A stretch of 6,115 nt of DNA, from contig JACDFX010000126.1 of assembly GCA_013815575.1 (NCBI GenBank), forward strand, positions 1-6,115. The letters are read 5' to 3'. Below the pieces are notes generated by a model. It was given only the letters and a program-made list of their open reading frames with translations, was not told where the DNA came from and searched no databases. This DNA is from Rubrobacter sp. GTDB taxonomy: Bacteria; Actinomycetota; Rubrobacteria; Rubrobacterales; Rubrobacteraceae. Shown one piece after another: positions 1-5,842 of the stretch; the first letter of the stretch is position 1; each line of letters begins with the position of its first letter. A program made the translations under genes and the position numbers.

Positions 1-28
1 GAACGGCACATAGCATCCAGTCCGGCGT

Positions 29-45
29 CCTTACGGTAAGGGGAG
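29..45 (+). promoter_or_regulatory. Ribosome binding site inside a short palindrome
   Basis: A purine-rich Shine-Dalgarno stretch (AAGGGGAG, 38-45) lies six bases before the ATG at 52 and fixes that start. It overlaps a perfect palindrome, CCTTAC-G-GTAAGG (29-41). As RNA this could form a small hairpin (CCTT/AAGG with an ACGGT loop) that partly hides the Shine-Dalgarno. The ribosome site is well supported. Any regulatory role for the palindrome is inference. Only 51 bases precede the gene here, so no promoter can be judged. Confidence 0.6.
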
Positions 46-51
46 CGGTAC

Positions 52-2427
52 ATGTACAAAGAGATCTACGTCCCGGTCGACAACTCGGACTACTCCAACC
101 AGGCGTGCGTCATAGGCGTCGACGTTGCGCGGCAGTTCGGGGGCAGGGTCGCGGGTTGCCACGCCTACGCCGCCAAGATGCACGACGTCCGCTTCAGACA
201 GATGGAGAGCGGACTTCCGGAAGAGTTCCGCGACGAAGACGAGATGAAGCGGCAGCGCAAGATCCACGACCAGTTGATAACCAAGGGCCTGGAAATAATC
301 ACTGACTCCTATATAGACGTCCTGGAGCCGCTCTGCGAGAAGTACGACGTGGAGCTCGTCCGCCGCTCGCTGGAGGGCAAGAACTTTAAGGTCATCGTCG
401 AGGACGTCAACGACAACGACTTCGACCTCGTCGTCATAGGCGCCATGGGCATGGCCGCCGTCAAGGACACCGTGCTTGGCACCGTTACCGAGCGCGTCGT
501 TCGGCGGCTGACCCACGCGGACACCCTGATCGTGAAGGATCTGGACCGTTCGCCGTTCGAGCACATCGTCGTCGCCGTGGACGGCTCGGCCAAGTCGCTT
601 GGCGGGTTGAAGCGGGCCATCGACCTCGCCAAGGAATTCGGCGGGACTATCGAGGCCATCTCGGTCTTCGACCCCTACTTCCACTATGCGATGTTCCACT
701 CCATCGCCGGCGTCCTCTCCTCCAAGGCCCAAAAGGTCTTCCGGTTCAAGGAGCAGGAGAAGCTGCACGAGGAGATCATCGACTCGGGGCTCGCCAAGAT
801 CTACACCGCCCACCTCGAGGTCGCCAAGAAGATCGCCGAGGACGAGGGTGTCGAGCTGAAGACGACGCTCCTCGCCGGCAAGCCCTTCGAGCAGACGATG
901 AAGTACGTCAACGAGGTCAACCCGACGCTCGTGGTGATGGGCCGCATCGGCTACCACTCCGACGACGAGATGGACATCGGCGGCAACACCGAGAACATGA
1001 TGCGCTACCTGCCGACGAACGTGCTGATCGGCAACTACGAGTACCAGGCCCCCGACCTGTACACGGCAGAACAGCACATGACCTGGACCGACGAGGCCCT
1101 GCTGCGCCTCGACCGCATCCCCGGCTTCGTGGTCGGGATGGCGACGGGCGCCATAATCCGCTACGCCATCGAGAAGGGCTACACGGTAATAACCACCGGC
1201 GTCATAGACGAGGTCATAAAGAGCATCCTCCCCCCCGGCGCCATGGAGTCCATGCGCGCCATCGGCGACCAGATGCGCGAGGCCGAAGCCATGGGCGAAG
1301 AGAAGCCCATCGACTCCCTCTTCAAAGACTTCGACGAGCGAACTGCCGATAAGGAAAACGGCACCAACGGTAACGGCTCCGTCAACGGTAACGGCTCCGT
1401 CAACGGCAAGGCGAACGGCAACGGCCACCAGAACAGAAACGGCAACGGCGAGGTCACGAAGGACGAGATCCTGGAGGCCGGTCGCGGCGGGTTCGGCCGG
1501 AGCGAGGACCAGGGCGACATAGCGGGCGTCTCCGCCGACGTGCAGGACGAAATACACCGCGTAGCCCAGGGCCAGGACCGCTTCGAGTGCGACGTCTGCC
1601 GCTACGTGGCGAAGGGCAAGCCGGCGAAGTGCCCGGTCTGCGGCTCAGGCCCCACCCACTTCCACGCCGTCGACGCCGAGATAGCCACCACAACCGGCGA
1701 CGAGACCATGAACCTCTCTGAGGTCTACGACGGCCGCGAGCTCCACTGGACCGAAGACGCAACCGCCCTCCTCGACTCCCTCGAAGAGTGGCAGGAGAAG
1801 CGCCGCGTTAGGGCCCGGGTCGAGAAGAGCGCGCTCAAGAAGGGCTACACCACCATCACCCGCGAGTACGTCGAGCAGCAGTACCGCGAGGAGACGGGCC
1901 GCGAGGCCCCCGAGGTCAAGTCCGGCGGCGGCTGCCCCGTAAGCCACGCCAAGCAGCAGGTCCAGGAGACCACAGGCGCCACCTGTCCCATAGACCACTC
2001 CGCCTTCCAGAAGGCCGGCGAGGAGTTGAAGATCCCCGAGGGCGGCTCCAAGGAGTTCACCTGGACCGACGAGGCCCTTGCGCGCCTCGACCGGGCGCCC
2101 AAGGGCTTCATGCGGAACATCTCGCGCAACATGACCGAGAAGCTCGCCCGCGAGCGCGGCGTCACCCGGATAGACCTCCCGCTCGCCGAGGACGCCCTCA
2201 GCGGCGCCCGCACCACGATGGAGGATGTCATAACCGGCAAGGTCTCCATCGCCGACCTCGCCAAAGACACCGGCGAGAGCATCGAGGCCGAGAACGGCGA
2301 GGCCCCGCACCCGCCCATGACCGTAACGATGGCCTGCGGCACCTGCGGCGAGACCATGCAAGGCATCCAGCCGCCAGAGGAGTGTCCGGTGTGTGGCGCC
2401 CCCGGCGAGGATTTCGAGCAGAAGTAA
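52..2427 (+). CDS. Fusion protein: tandem Usp, three PCP_red-like, two rubredoxin-like domains
   Basis: A 791-residue, probably cytoplasmic protein with no signal peptide or membrane segment. Usp domain 1 (about 1-163) carries the full nucleotide-binding motif G-2x-G-9x-G-T (G130, G133, G143-T144). Usp domain 2 (about 169-334) has the same spacing (G297, G300, G310) but Gly-Asn instead of Gly-Ser/Thr, so its ATP binding may be weakened. Three segments open with W-T-(D/E)-(E/D)-A (343-393, 564-612, 669-718) and resemble the C-terminal PCP_red module of ChlB/BchB. An Asn/Gly-rich linker spans 436-466. Rubredoxin-like CxxC...CPxCG sites sit at C513/C516/C527/C530 and C762/C765/C778/C781. Two CPxxH motifs (C628/H632, C645/H649) lie between PCP_red copies 2 and 3. 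Known family facts: Usp domains bind ATP or dimerise under stress, and rubredoxin sites hold Fe or Zn. A redox or stress-sensing role is inferred, and the ferredoxin gene next door fits it. The substrate is unknown. The ATG at 52 starts directly in the first Usp strand after a good ribosome site. Confidence 0.93.
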   Translation: MYKEIYVPVDNSDYSNQACVIGVDVARQFGGRVAGCHAYAAKMHDVRFRQMESGLPEEFRDEDEMKRQRKIHDQLITKGLEIITDSYIDVLEPLCEKYDVELVRRSLEGKNFKVIVEDVNDNDFDLVVIGAMGMAAVKDTVLGTVTERVVRRLTHADTLIVKDLDRSPFEHIVVAVDGSAKSLGGLKRAIDLAKEFGGTIEAISVFDPYFHYAMFHSIAGVLSSKAQKVFRFKEQEKLHEEIIDSGLAKIYTAHLEVAKKIAEDEGVELKTTLLAGKPFEQTMKYVNEVNPTLVVMGRIGYHSDDEMDIGGNTENMMRYLPTNVLIGNYEYQAPDLYTAEQHMTWTDEALLRLDRIPGFVVGMATGAIIRYAIEKGYTVITTGVIDEVIKSILPPGAMESMRAIGDQMREAEAMGEEKPIDSLFKDFDERTADKENGTNGNGSVNGNGSVNGKANGNGHQNRNGNGEVTKDEILEAGRGGFGRSEDQGDIAGVSADVQDEIHRVAQGQDRFECDVCRYVAKGKPAKCPVCGSGPTHFHAVDAEIATTTGDETMNLSEVYDGRELHWTEDATALLDSLEEWQEKRRVRARVEKSALKKGYTTITREYVEQQYREETGREAPEVKSGGGCPVSHAKQQVQETTGATCPIDHSAFQKAGEELKIPEGGSKEFTWTDEALARLDRAPKGFMRNISRNMTEKLARERGVTRIDLPLAEDALSGARTTMEDVITGKVSIADLAKDTGESIEAENGEAPHPPMTVTMACGTCGETMQGIQPPEECPVCGAPGEDFEQK
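1081..1115 (+). repeat. Intragenic repeat, first PCP_red copy (partner at 2059-2093)
   Basis: The DNA encoding the start of PCP_red copy 1 matches the start of copy 3 at 2059-2093 in 32 of 35 positions, including an identical first 20 bases. Copy 2 (from about 1741) keeps the protein pattern but not the DNA identity. This suggests that copies 1 and 3 duplicated more recently, or were homogenised by gene conversion, although strong codon bias also helps keep the bases alike. Confidence 0.7.
1366..1401 (+). repeat. Two perfect 18-bp tandem repeats encoding NGNGSV
   Basis: The unit AACGGTAACGGCTCCGTC occurs twice back to back (1366-1383 and 1384-1401) and stays in frame, giving Asn-Gly-Asn-Gly-Ser-Val twice. 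It sits in a longer Asn/Gly-rich stretch (residues 436-466) that looks like a flexible linker between the Usp/PCP_red front half and the rubredoxin-containing back half. Its length could vary between strains by slippage. Confidence 0.85.
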
Positions 2428-2432
2428 GCAGA

Positions 2433-2464
2433 CTTCAGGTTTCGGGTAACGCCGAAGCCTGAAG
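2433..2464 (+). terminator. Hairpin 1 downstream of the fusion-protein gene
   Basis: A 13-bp stem (2433-2445 with 2452-2464, one G-U pair) closes a 6-base loop, starting five bases after the stop codon. No T-run follows, so it is not a textbook intrinsic terminator, though U-poor terminators are described in GC-rich actinobacteria. It may end or attenuate transcription, or protect the upstream mRNA 3' end. Confidence 0.6.
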
Positions 2465-2478
2465 CTCGAGACTCTAAT

Positions 2479-2510
2479 AGTCCCGGCCCCGCTGCTTCGG
2501 GGTCGGGACT
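2479..2510 (+). terminator. Hairpin 2 just before the ferredoxin ribosome site
   Basis: A second 13-bp stem (2479-2491 with 2498-2510, one G-U pair) with a 6-base loop CTGCTT. It is very GC-rich. It ends only 8 bases before the AGGAG ribosome site and 18 bases before the ferredoxin start, and lacks a T-run. Its position leaves no room for a promoter between it and the ferredoxin gene. It may therefore be a leaky terminator or a 5' leader structure of the ferredoxin mRNA. Confidence 0.6.
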
Positions 2511-2528
2511 CTCTCGTTAGGAGACAAC

Positions 2529-2798
2529 GTGGCGAAGAAGCACAGGGTTACCTTCAAGAAGAGCGATCTCACCATAGAGATTGCCGAGGACGAGTACATC
2601 CTAGAAGCGGCCGAGGATGCCGGCCTCACCCTCCCCTACGACTGCCGCAGCGGCACGTGTACCACCTGCATCCAGAAGTGCCTCGAAGGCGAGATCGACC
2701 AGGACATGGCCTTCGCCATCGGTGACGAGGAGCTAGATAAGGGTCTCCGCCTCATCTGCATCGGCAGCCCACTATCTGACGTCGTGCTCGACGCCTGA
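2529..2798 (+). CDS. Plant-type [2Fe-2S] ferredoxin
   Basis: An 89-residue soluble electron carrier. The cluster ligands are visible as C-x4-C-x2-C at C39, C44 and C47, with the fourth, C77, 29 residues later in LICIGSPLSD, the usual C-terminal ligand context. An extra cysteine, C51, is not an expected ligand. The length is normal for the family. It starts with GTG, chosen because AGGAG (2519-2523) lies five bases upstream and the family's first beta strand (HRVTFKK) begins at once. It follows the rubredoxin-containing fusion protein in the same orientation after two hairpins. A shared redox role is plausible but only inferred. The redox partner (reductase or oxygenase) is not in the window. 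Confidence 0.93.
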   Translation: MAKKHRVTFKKSDLTIEIAEDEYILEAAEDAGLTLPYDCRSGTCTTCIQKCLEGEIDQDMAFAIGDEELDKGLRLICIGSPLSDVVLDA

Positions 2799-2807
2799 TC
2801 CTTGAAG

Positions 2808-2853
2808 TGCGTCACAAAATCGTGTCGTGGTAACATGCTCGGTAGATGACGCA
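2808..2853 (+). promoter_or_regulatory. Likely promoter and operator of the toxin-antitoxin pair
   Basis: A 7-bp inverted repeat, TGCGTCA (2808-2814) and TGACGCA (2847-2853), flanks an extended -10-like element TGGTAACAT (2828-2836; hexamer TAACAT at 2831-2836). There is no well-spaced -35 box. The right arm reaches the A of the antitoxin ATG. AbrB-type antitoxins usually repress their own operon, so this symmetric element is a natural operator candidate. The repeat is seen directly; its role is inference. Confidence 0.4.
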
Positions 2854-3101
2854 TGTGTAAGTTCAAGTCAAAAATAGGCCAGAGTGGCAGGGTTGTTATA
2901 CCCGGGGAATATCGGCGCAAGTTGGGCCTGCGATCCGGGGATGAGATCATCCTGCACCTGGACGACGAGGGCCTGCACCTCTACACGCCCTCCCAGGCCG
3001 TTGCGAGGGCGCAGGCGCTGGTCAGACGCTACGTACCGGGGGGGCGGAGCCTATCCGACGAGTTGATCTCGGAGAGAAGAGAAGAAGCCGCCCGTGAGTG
3101 A
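2853..3101 (+). CDS. vapB: AbrB/SpoVT-fold antitoxin of a VapBC-like pair
   Basis: An 82-residue DNA-binding antitoxin. Residues about 7-47 form a SpoVT-AbrB swapped-hairpin domain (KIGQSGRVVIPGEYRRKLGL then GDEI). The C-terminal tail (about 48-82), rich in charged residues and ending SDELISERREEAARE, is the kind of tail that neutralises PIN toxins in this family. The ATG at 2853 is the only sensible start, because an in-frame TGA lies at 2847-2849. The ribosome site before it is weak, so translation may be low. The gene overlaps the toxin gene by 8 bases, fitting coupled translation. Its first codons use A/T-rich choices (TCA AAA ATA, GTT GTT ATA) more than the neighbours do, a mild sign of transfer. 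Confidence 0.88.
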   Translation: MCKFKSKIGQSGRVVIPGEYRRKLGLRSGDEIILHLDDEGLHLYTPSQAVARAQALVRRYVPGGRSLSDELISERREEAARE

Positions 3102-3480
3102 GGCGGTCCTGGACGCCTCGGCCCTGCTCGCGCTGCTAAACCAGGAACCCGGACATGAGGAAGTAGCCCGCACCATACCCGACGCGGCGATAAGCGCCGT
3201 CAATCTCTCGGAGGTGGCTGCGAAGCTCGCCGACAGCGGCATGCCGGAAGAGTCCATCCGTGAAGCTCTGGAGGGCCTCGCTATCGACGTACACGACTTC
3301 GGGCGTGAACCGGCCTACCGAACCGCGATGCTGCGTCCCCCGACAAAACACAAGGGCCTCTCGTTGGCAGATCGGGCGTGCCTGGCGCTCGGACAACAGC
3401 TCAACCTCCCCGTCATTACCGCCGACCGAGTCTGGAAAGAACTCGATCTCGAGGTGGAGGTCAGGCTGGTAAGGTCCTAG
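3094..3480 (+). CDS. vapC: PIN-domain toxin ribonuclease, VapC type
   Basis: A 128-residue PIN-domain protein, predicted Mg2+-dependent RNase toxin. The four acidic active-site positions of the family are all present: D7 (VLDASALLALL), E40 (NLSEVAAKL), D93 (LSLADRACLALG) and D111 (PVITADRVWKEL). The toxin therefore looks intact. The length is typical. It starts with GTG at 3094, inside the end of the antitoxin gene, with the purine-rich stretch GGAGAGAAGAGAAG (3071-3084) upstream. The overlap implies that toxin is made only when antitoxin is translated. The target RNA cannot be read from the sequence. No clear hairpin terminator follows. Confidence 0.9.
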   Translation: MSEAVLDASALLALLNQEPGHEEVARTIPDAAISAVNLSEVAAKLADSGMPEESIREALEGLAIDVHDFGREPAYRTAMLRPPTKHKGLSLADRACLALGQQLNLPVITADRVWKELDLEVEVRLVRS

Positions 3481-3617
3481 TCGCGCTGTGGTAACCGGCC
3501 ATCGCAGAGTATATAACGGGCCTCATCCGCATTGACGAACCGCTGTCGGACGCGGTGCTCGACGTCCGGCCATACGGGAGGGGTCGTCAGCGCCTTGGGC
3601 GTAGTCCGGATCTCCAC
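3477..3617 (-). other. Possible short minus-strand reading frame, unrecognised
   Basis: The minus strand is open from 3650 down to a TAG at 3477-3479. A GTG at 3615-3617 would give 46 residues beginning MEIRTTPKALTTPPVWPD and ending GRLPQRD. The composition looks protein-like (mixed charged and hydrophobic residues, few runs), and its stop overlaps the end of the toxin gene tail to tail. It could be the 3' remnant of an older gene or chance. No family is recognised, and a purine stretch upstream is 13 bases from the GTG, which is a poor ribosome site. Confidence 0.2.
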
Positions 3618-3623
3618 CCGAAA

Positions 3624-3657
3624 CTCTAAGCCTTCTCTCAGGAAAGCCGTTTACGAT
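3624..3657 (+). promoter_or_regulatory. Candidate response-regulator operator and promoter
   Basis: Two direct repeats, CTCTAA (3624-3629) and CTCTCA (3635-3640), are spaced exactly 11 bp apart, one helical turn. Ten bases after the repeat block lies the -10-like hexamer TACGAT (3652-3657), with no -35 box, as at activator-dependent promoters. OmpR/PhoB-family regulators bind direct repeats of this period, and the layout resembles a pho box next to its -10. The same 18-base block recurs before the PepSY gene (5854-5871). Autoregulation of the regulator-kinase operon is inferred. The rest of the 3481-3743 gap shows nothing else convincing. Confidence 0.45.
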
Positions 3658-3743
3658 CCGCGTGACGCTCAGTAGGGGTCGAAGAACGTGCCCCGAGGAA
3701 ACGCCGGACGTAGAATACCGTCACGGGGGTTGGCGAGGAAGAG

Positions 3744-4421
3744 ATGAGACCGGGAACGCGCGTGCTGCTCGTAGAGGACGACCGCTCGATCGCCGGCTTC
3801 GTCGAGCCGGAGTTGGAGCGTCTCGGCTTTCGCGTGCGTTGTACTTACGATGGCCCCTCCGGCCTGAAGGAGGCCGCCCGGTTCGAGCCTGAGATCGTCC
3901 TTCTGGACATCATGCTGCCAGGCCTGGACGGGGTTGGCGTCCTGAAGGGGCTCCGCCGACGGAGTGTGAGGGTCCCCGTCATTATGCTTACCGCCCGCGA
4001 CACCACGCTCGACAAGGTCCACAGCCTCAACCTCGGTGCCGATGATTACGTCACCAAGCCGTTCGAGATGGACGAACTCCTGGCCCGGATGCGGGCCCTC
4101 CTGAGGCGTGTGGAGGGCGACGAGGTGCTCGGGGTCGCAGACCTCGAGGTGAACACAGCGACCCGAGAGGTGCGGCGCGGTGGGCGGGAGATAGAGTTGA
4201 CCGCCCGCGAGTATGACCTGCTGGAGTTCATGGTACGCAATCCCCGTCGGGTTCTTTCGCGGGACCTGCTTCTCAGCAGGGTCTGGGGACAGGAGGGCGG
4301 CATCACGACCAACGTGGTCGAGGTCTACGTCGCGTACCTCAGGAAGAAGGTAGACGCGCCGGGTGAGCGGCCCCTGATCCACACTGTCAGGGGCGCGGGC
4401 TACGCCCTGAAAGGAACGTAA
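3744..4421 (+). CDS. OmpR/PhoB-family response regulator
   Basis: A 225-residue two-component transcription factor. The receiver domain (about 5-120) shows the acidic pocket E11-D12-D13, phosphoacceptor D55 (IVLLDIMLPGLDG), T83 and K105 (DDYVTKPF). The winged-helix output domain (about 128-222) contains LTAREYDLLEFM, the recognition-helix region TTNVVEVYVAYLRKKV and the closing hairpin IHTVRGAGYALK. All key residues are intact. The ATG at 3744 follows GAGGAA (3735-3740), and an in-frame TAG at 3711 limits upstream alternatives. The kinase gene starts 7 bases after its stop, so the two form one operon. Phased repeats before this gene and before the PepSY gene are its likely binding sites. Confidence 0.95.
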   Translation: MRPGTRVLLVEDDRSIAGFVEPELERLGFRVRCTYDGPSGLKEAARFEPEIVLLDIMLPGLDGVGVLKGLRRRSVRVPVIMLTARDTTLDKVHSLNLGADDYVTKPFEMDELLARMRALLRRVEGDEVLGVADLEVNTATREVRRGGREIELTAREYDLLEFMVRNPRRVLSRDLLLSRVWGQEGGITTNVVEVYVAYLRKKVDAPGERPLIHTVRGAGYALKGT

Positions 4422-4428
4422 GAGGGAC

Positions 4429-5811
4429 GTGCCCATCAGATGGCGCCTGACGTTGTTCAACGCCCTGGCTATCGGGGGGATCCTGCTGGTCTCAAGCCTC
4501 GCGCGCTTCTTCCTGCTGCGCGGCTCCCTGTTCTCGGGGCTGGAAGACACCGTAAGGAACCGCGCCGTCACGGCCGCCCGGGAGGTAGAGGCCGGCGAGG
4601 AACTCGACACGGGCGACGACGAGTTGACCCTGGACGGGGTCTTCATCGTCGTCAGGGACGGCCGGGGCCGCGTCCTGAGCAGGACGGCAGAGTTGGGCAA
4701 CGGCGCGGAGGACCAGGTCTGGAGTCGCGCGCTGGAATCGGGGCGGCCGGAGGGTGGGGCGGCTGGGCTCCCGGGGGACGGGTCGGGCTACGTCTATGCC
4801 GTGCCGGTGGACCCTGCGAGCGGGGCGGCCCGCGTGGTCGAGGCCGGGAAGTCCTACGAGGCGGTGGAGGAGACCCTCGACACATTTGCGGGTTTGCTGG
4901 CCGTGGTCGTTCTCTTCGCCCTACTTCTCTCGGCGATCGGGGCCTACCTCATGGCCCGGGCGGCGCTCTCGCCGGTGGAGGATGTGGTCGGTGCGGCGCG
5001 CGAGATCACGGCCGGTGATTTGTCCAGGCGTCTGCCGGTGGCGAACCCGAAGGACGAGATCGGGCGCCTCGCCACGACGGTCAACGGCCTCCTCTCGCGC
5101 CTGGAGGCAGCCTTCGCCCGCAGGGAGGAGGCCCTTGAGCGTCAGCGGCGTTTCGCCGCCGACGCCAGCCACGAGCTTCGCACGCCGCTCACCTCCGTGA
5201 TCGGTCACGCCAGGATGCTCGACGAGTGGGCGCTGGAGGAGGACCCGAACCGCGCGAGACGGAGCGTCGCCGCCATCCGCCGCGAAGCCGGCAGGATGCG
5301 GACCCTCGTCGAATCCCTCCTCGCCCTCACCCGCGGCGACGAGTGCCCGGGCCTGGAGGTAGGCCGCCACGACCTCGCCGCCGTCGCCGGGGAGGCCGTC
5401 CAGACGGCCAGGGACACCGCCGAAGGTAAGGTGTCCATCGAGTACGTCACCCCCGAGCACGAGGTCTGGGCGACCATCGACCGGGGCCGTGTCCTCCAGG
5501 TCGCCTCCATCCTCATGGACAACGCCGTAAAGTACACGCCCAAGGGCGGGAGCGTAGTGGTCGAGTTGCGGGAAGAGGACGGCCTGGCCGCGATCGAGGT
5601 CTCGGACACCGGCGTCGGCATCCCGGAGGACCGGCTGCCGCTCGTCTTCGAGCGGTTCTACAGGGCCGACCCGTCGCGGGCCGACGGCGGCGCGGGCCTC
5701 GGCCTCTCCATAGCGCGCCAGATCGCCGGTTCCCACGGAGGTGAGATCCGGGCCGAGAGTACCCCAGGCAAGGGCTCGACGTTCACCCTCCTCCTCCCGA
5801 AAAAGCCGTAA
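4429..5811 (+). CDS. Membrane sensor histidine kinase, cognate to the regulator
   Basis: A 460-residue kinase that should autophosphorylate and pass the phosphate to D55 of the adjacent regulator. Order: short N-terminal tail PIRWRLTLF, membrane segment 1 (about 10-30), an extracytoplasmic sensor region (about 31-153, rich in Gly, Glu and Asp, no recognised fold), membrane segment 2 (about 154-176), HAMP (about 177-231), dimerisation/phosphoacceptor helix with H248 (DASHELRTPL), then the ATPase domain with N box N365 (DNAVKYTP), G1 box D393-G397 (SDTGVGIP), F box (FERFYRAD) and G2 box (GAGLGLSIA, around 421-429). All catalytic boxes are intact. It starts with GTG. AAGGA at 4411-4415 is 13 bases upstream and AGAGGG (4421-4426) only two, so translation may be coupled to the regulator. 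The signal sensed cannot be told from the sequence. Confidence 0.95.
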   Translation: MPIRWRLTLFNALAIGGILLVSSLARFFLLRGSLFSGLEDTVRNRAVTAAREVEAGEELDTGDDELTLDGVFIVVRDGRGRVLSRTAELGNGAEDQVWSRALESGRPEGGAAGLPGDGSGYVYAVPVDPASGAARVVEAGKSYEAVEETLDTFAGLLAVVVLFALLLSAIGAYLMARAALSPVEDVVGAAREITAGDLSRRLPVANPKDEIGRLATTVNGLLSRLEAAFARREEALERQRRFAADASHELRTPLTSVIGHARMLDEWALEEDPNRARRSVAAIRREAGRMRTLVESLLALTRGDECPGLEVGRHDLAAVAGEAVQTARDTAEGKVSIEYVTPEHEVWATIDRGRVLQVASILMDNAVKYTPKGGSVVVELREEDGLAAIEVSDTGVGIPEDRLPLVFERFYRADPSRADGGAGLGLSIARQIAGSHGGEIRAESTPGKGSTFTLLLPKKP

Positions 5812-5842
5812 CACCGCCTGACCTCTTCTCCCTCAGAGCAAA

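Noticed and set aside
31..1557. 508-residue open frame on the minus strand
   Set aside because: It lies antisense to the Usp gene in a GC-rich codon-biased region, its translation is low-complexity (runs of Val, Leu, Gly and Asp), and no domain is recognisable.
52..2427. Chlorophyll or bacteriochlorophyll synthesis role
   Set aside because: Only the small C-terminal-type module is present, not the catalytic subunit, and no bch/chl gene is in the window.
2472..2478. CTCTAAT before the ferredoxin gene as a third regulator site
   Set aside because: No second unit lies 11 bp on either side, so it is probably a chance single match.
3512..3517. TATAAC as a -10 box
   Set aside because: A good hexamer, but there is no -35 at normal spacing and it is over 220 bases from the regulator start; TACGAT beside the repeats is better placed.
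3711..3716. TAGAAT as a -10 box for the regulator gene
   Set aside because: No -35 at 16-18 bp and no link to the phased repeats; it cannot be excluded as a secondary start.
3669..4700. 343-residue open frame on the minus strand
   Set aside because: Antisense shadow of the response regulator and kinase, both of which have complete motifs; it has no recognisable domain.
4921..5814. 297-residue minus-strand open frame opposite the kinase
   Set aside because: Mirrors the kinase codons and shows no family motif; high GC keeps this frame open by chance. The 238-residue frame opposite 1645-2361 is rejected for the same reason.
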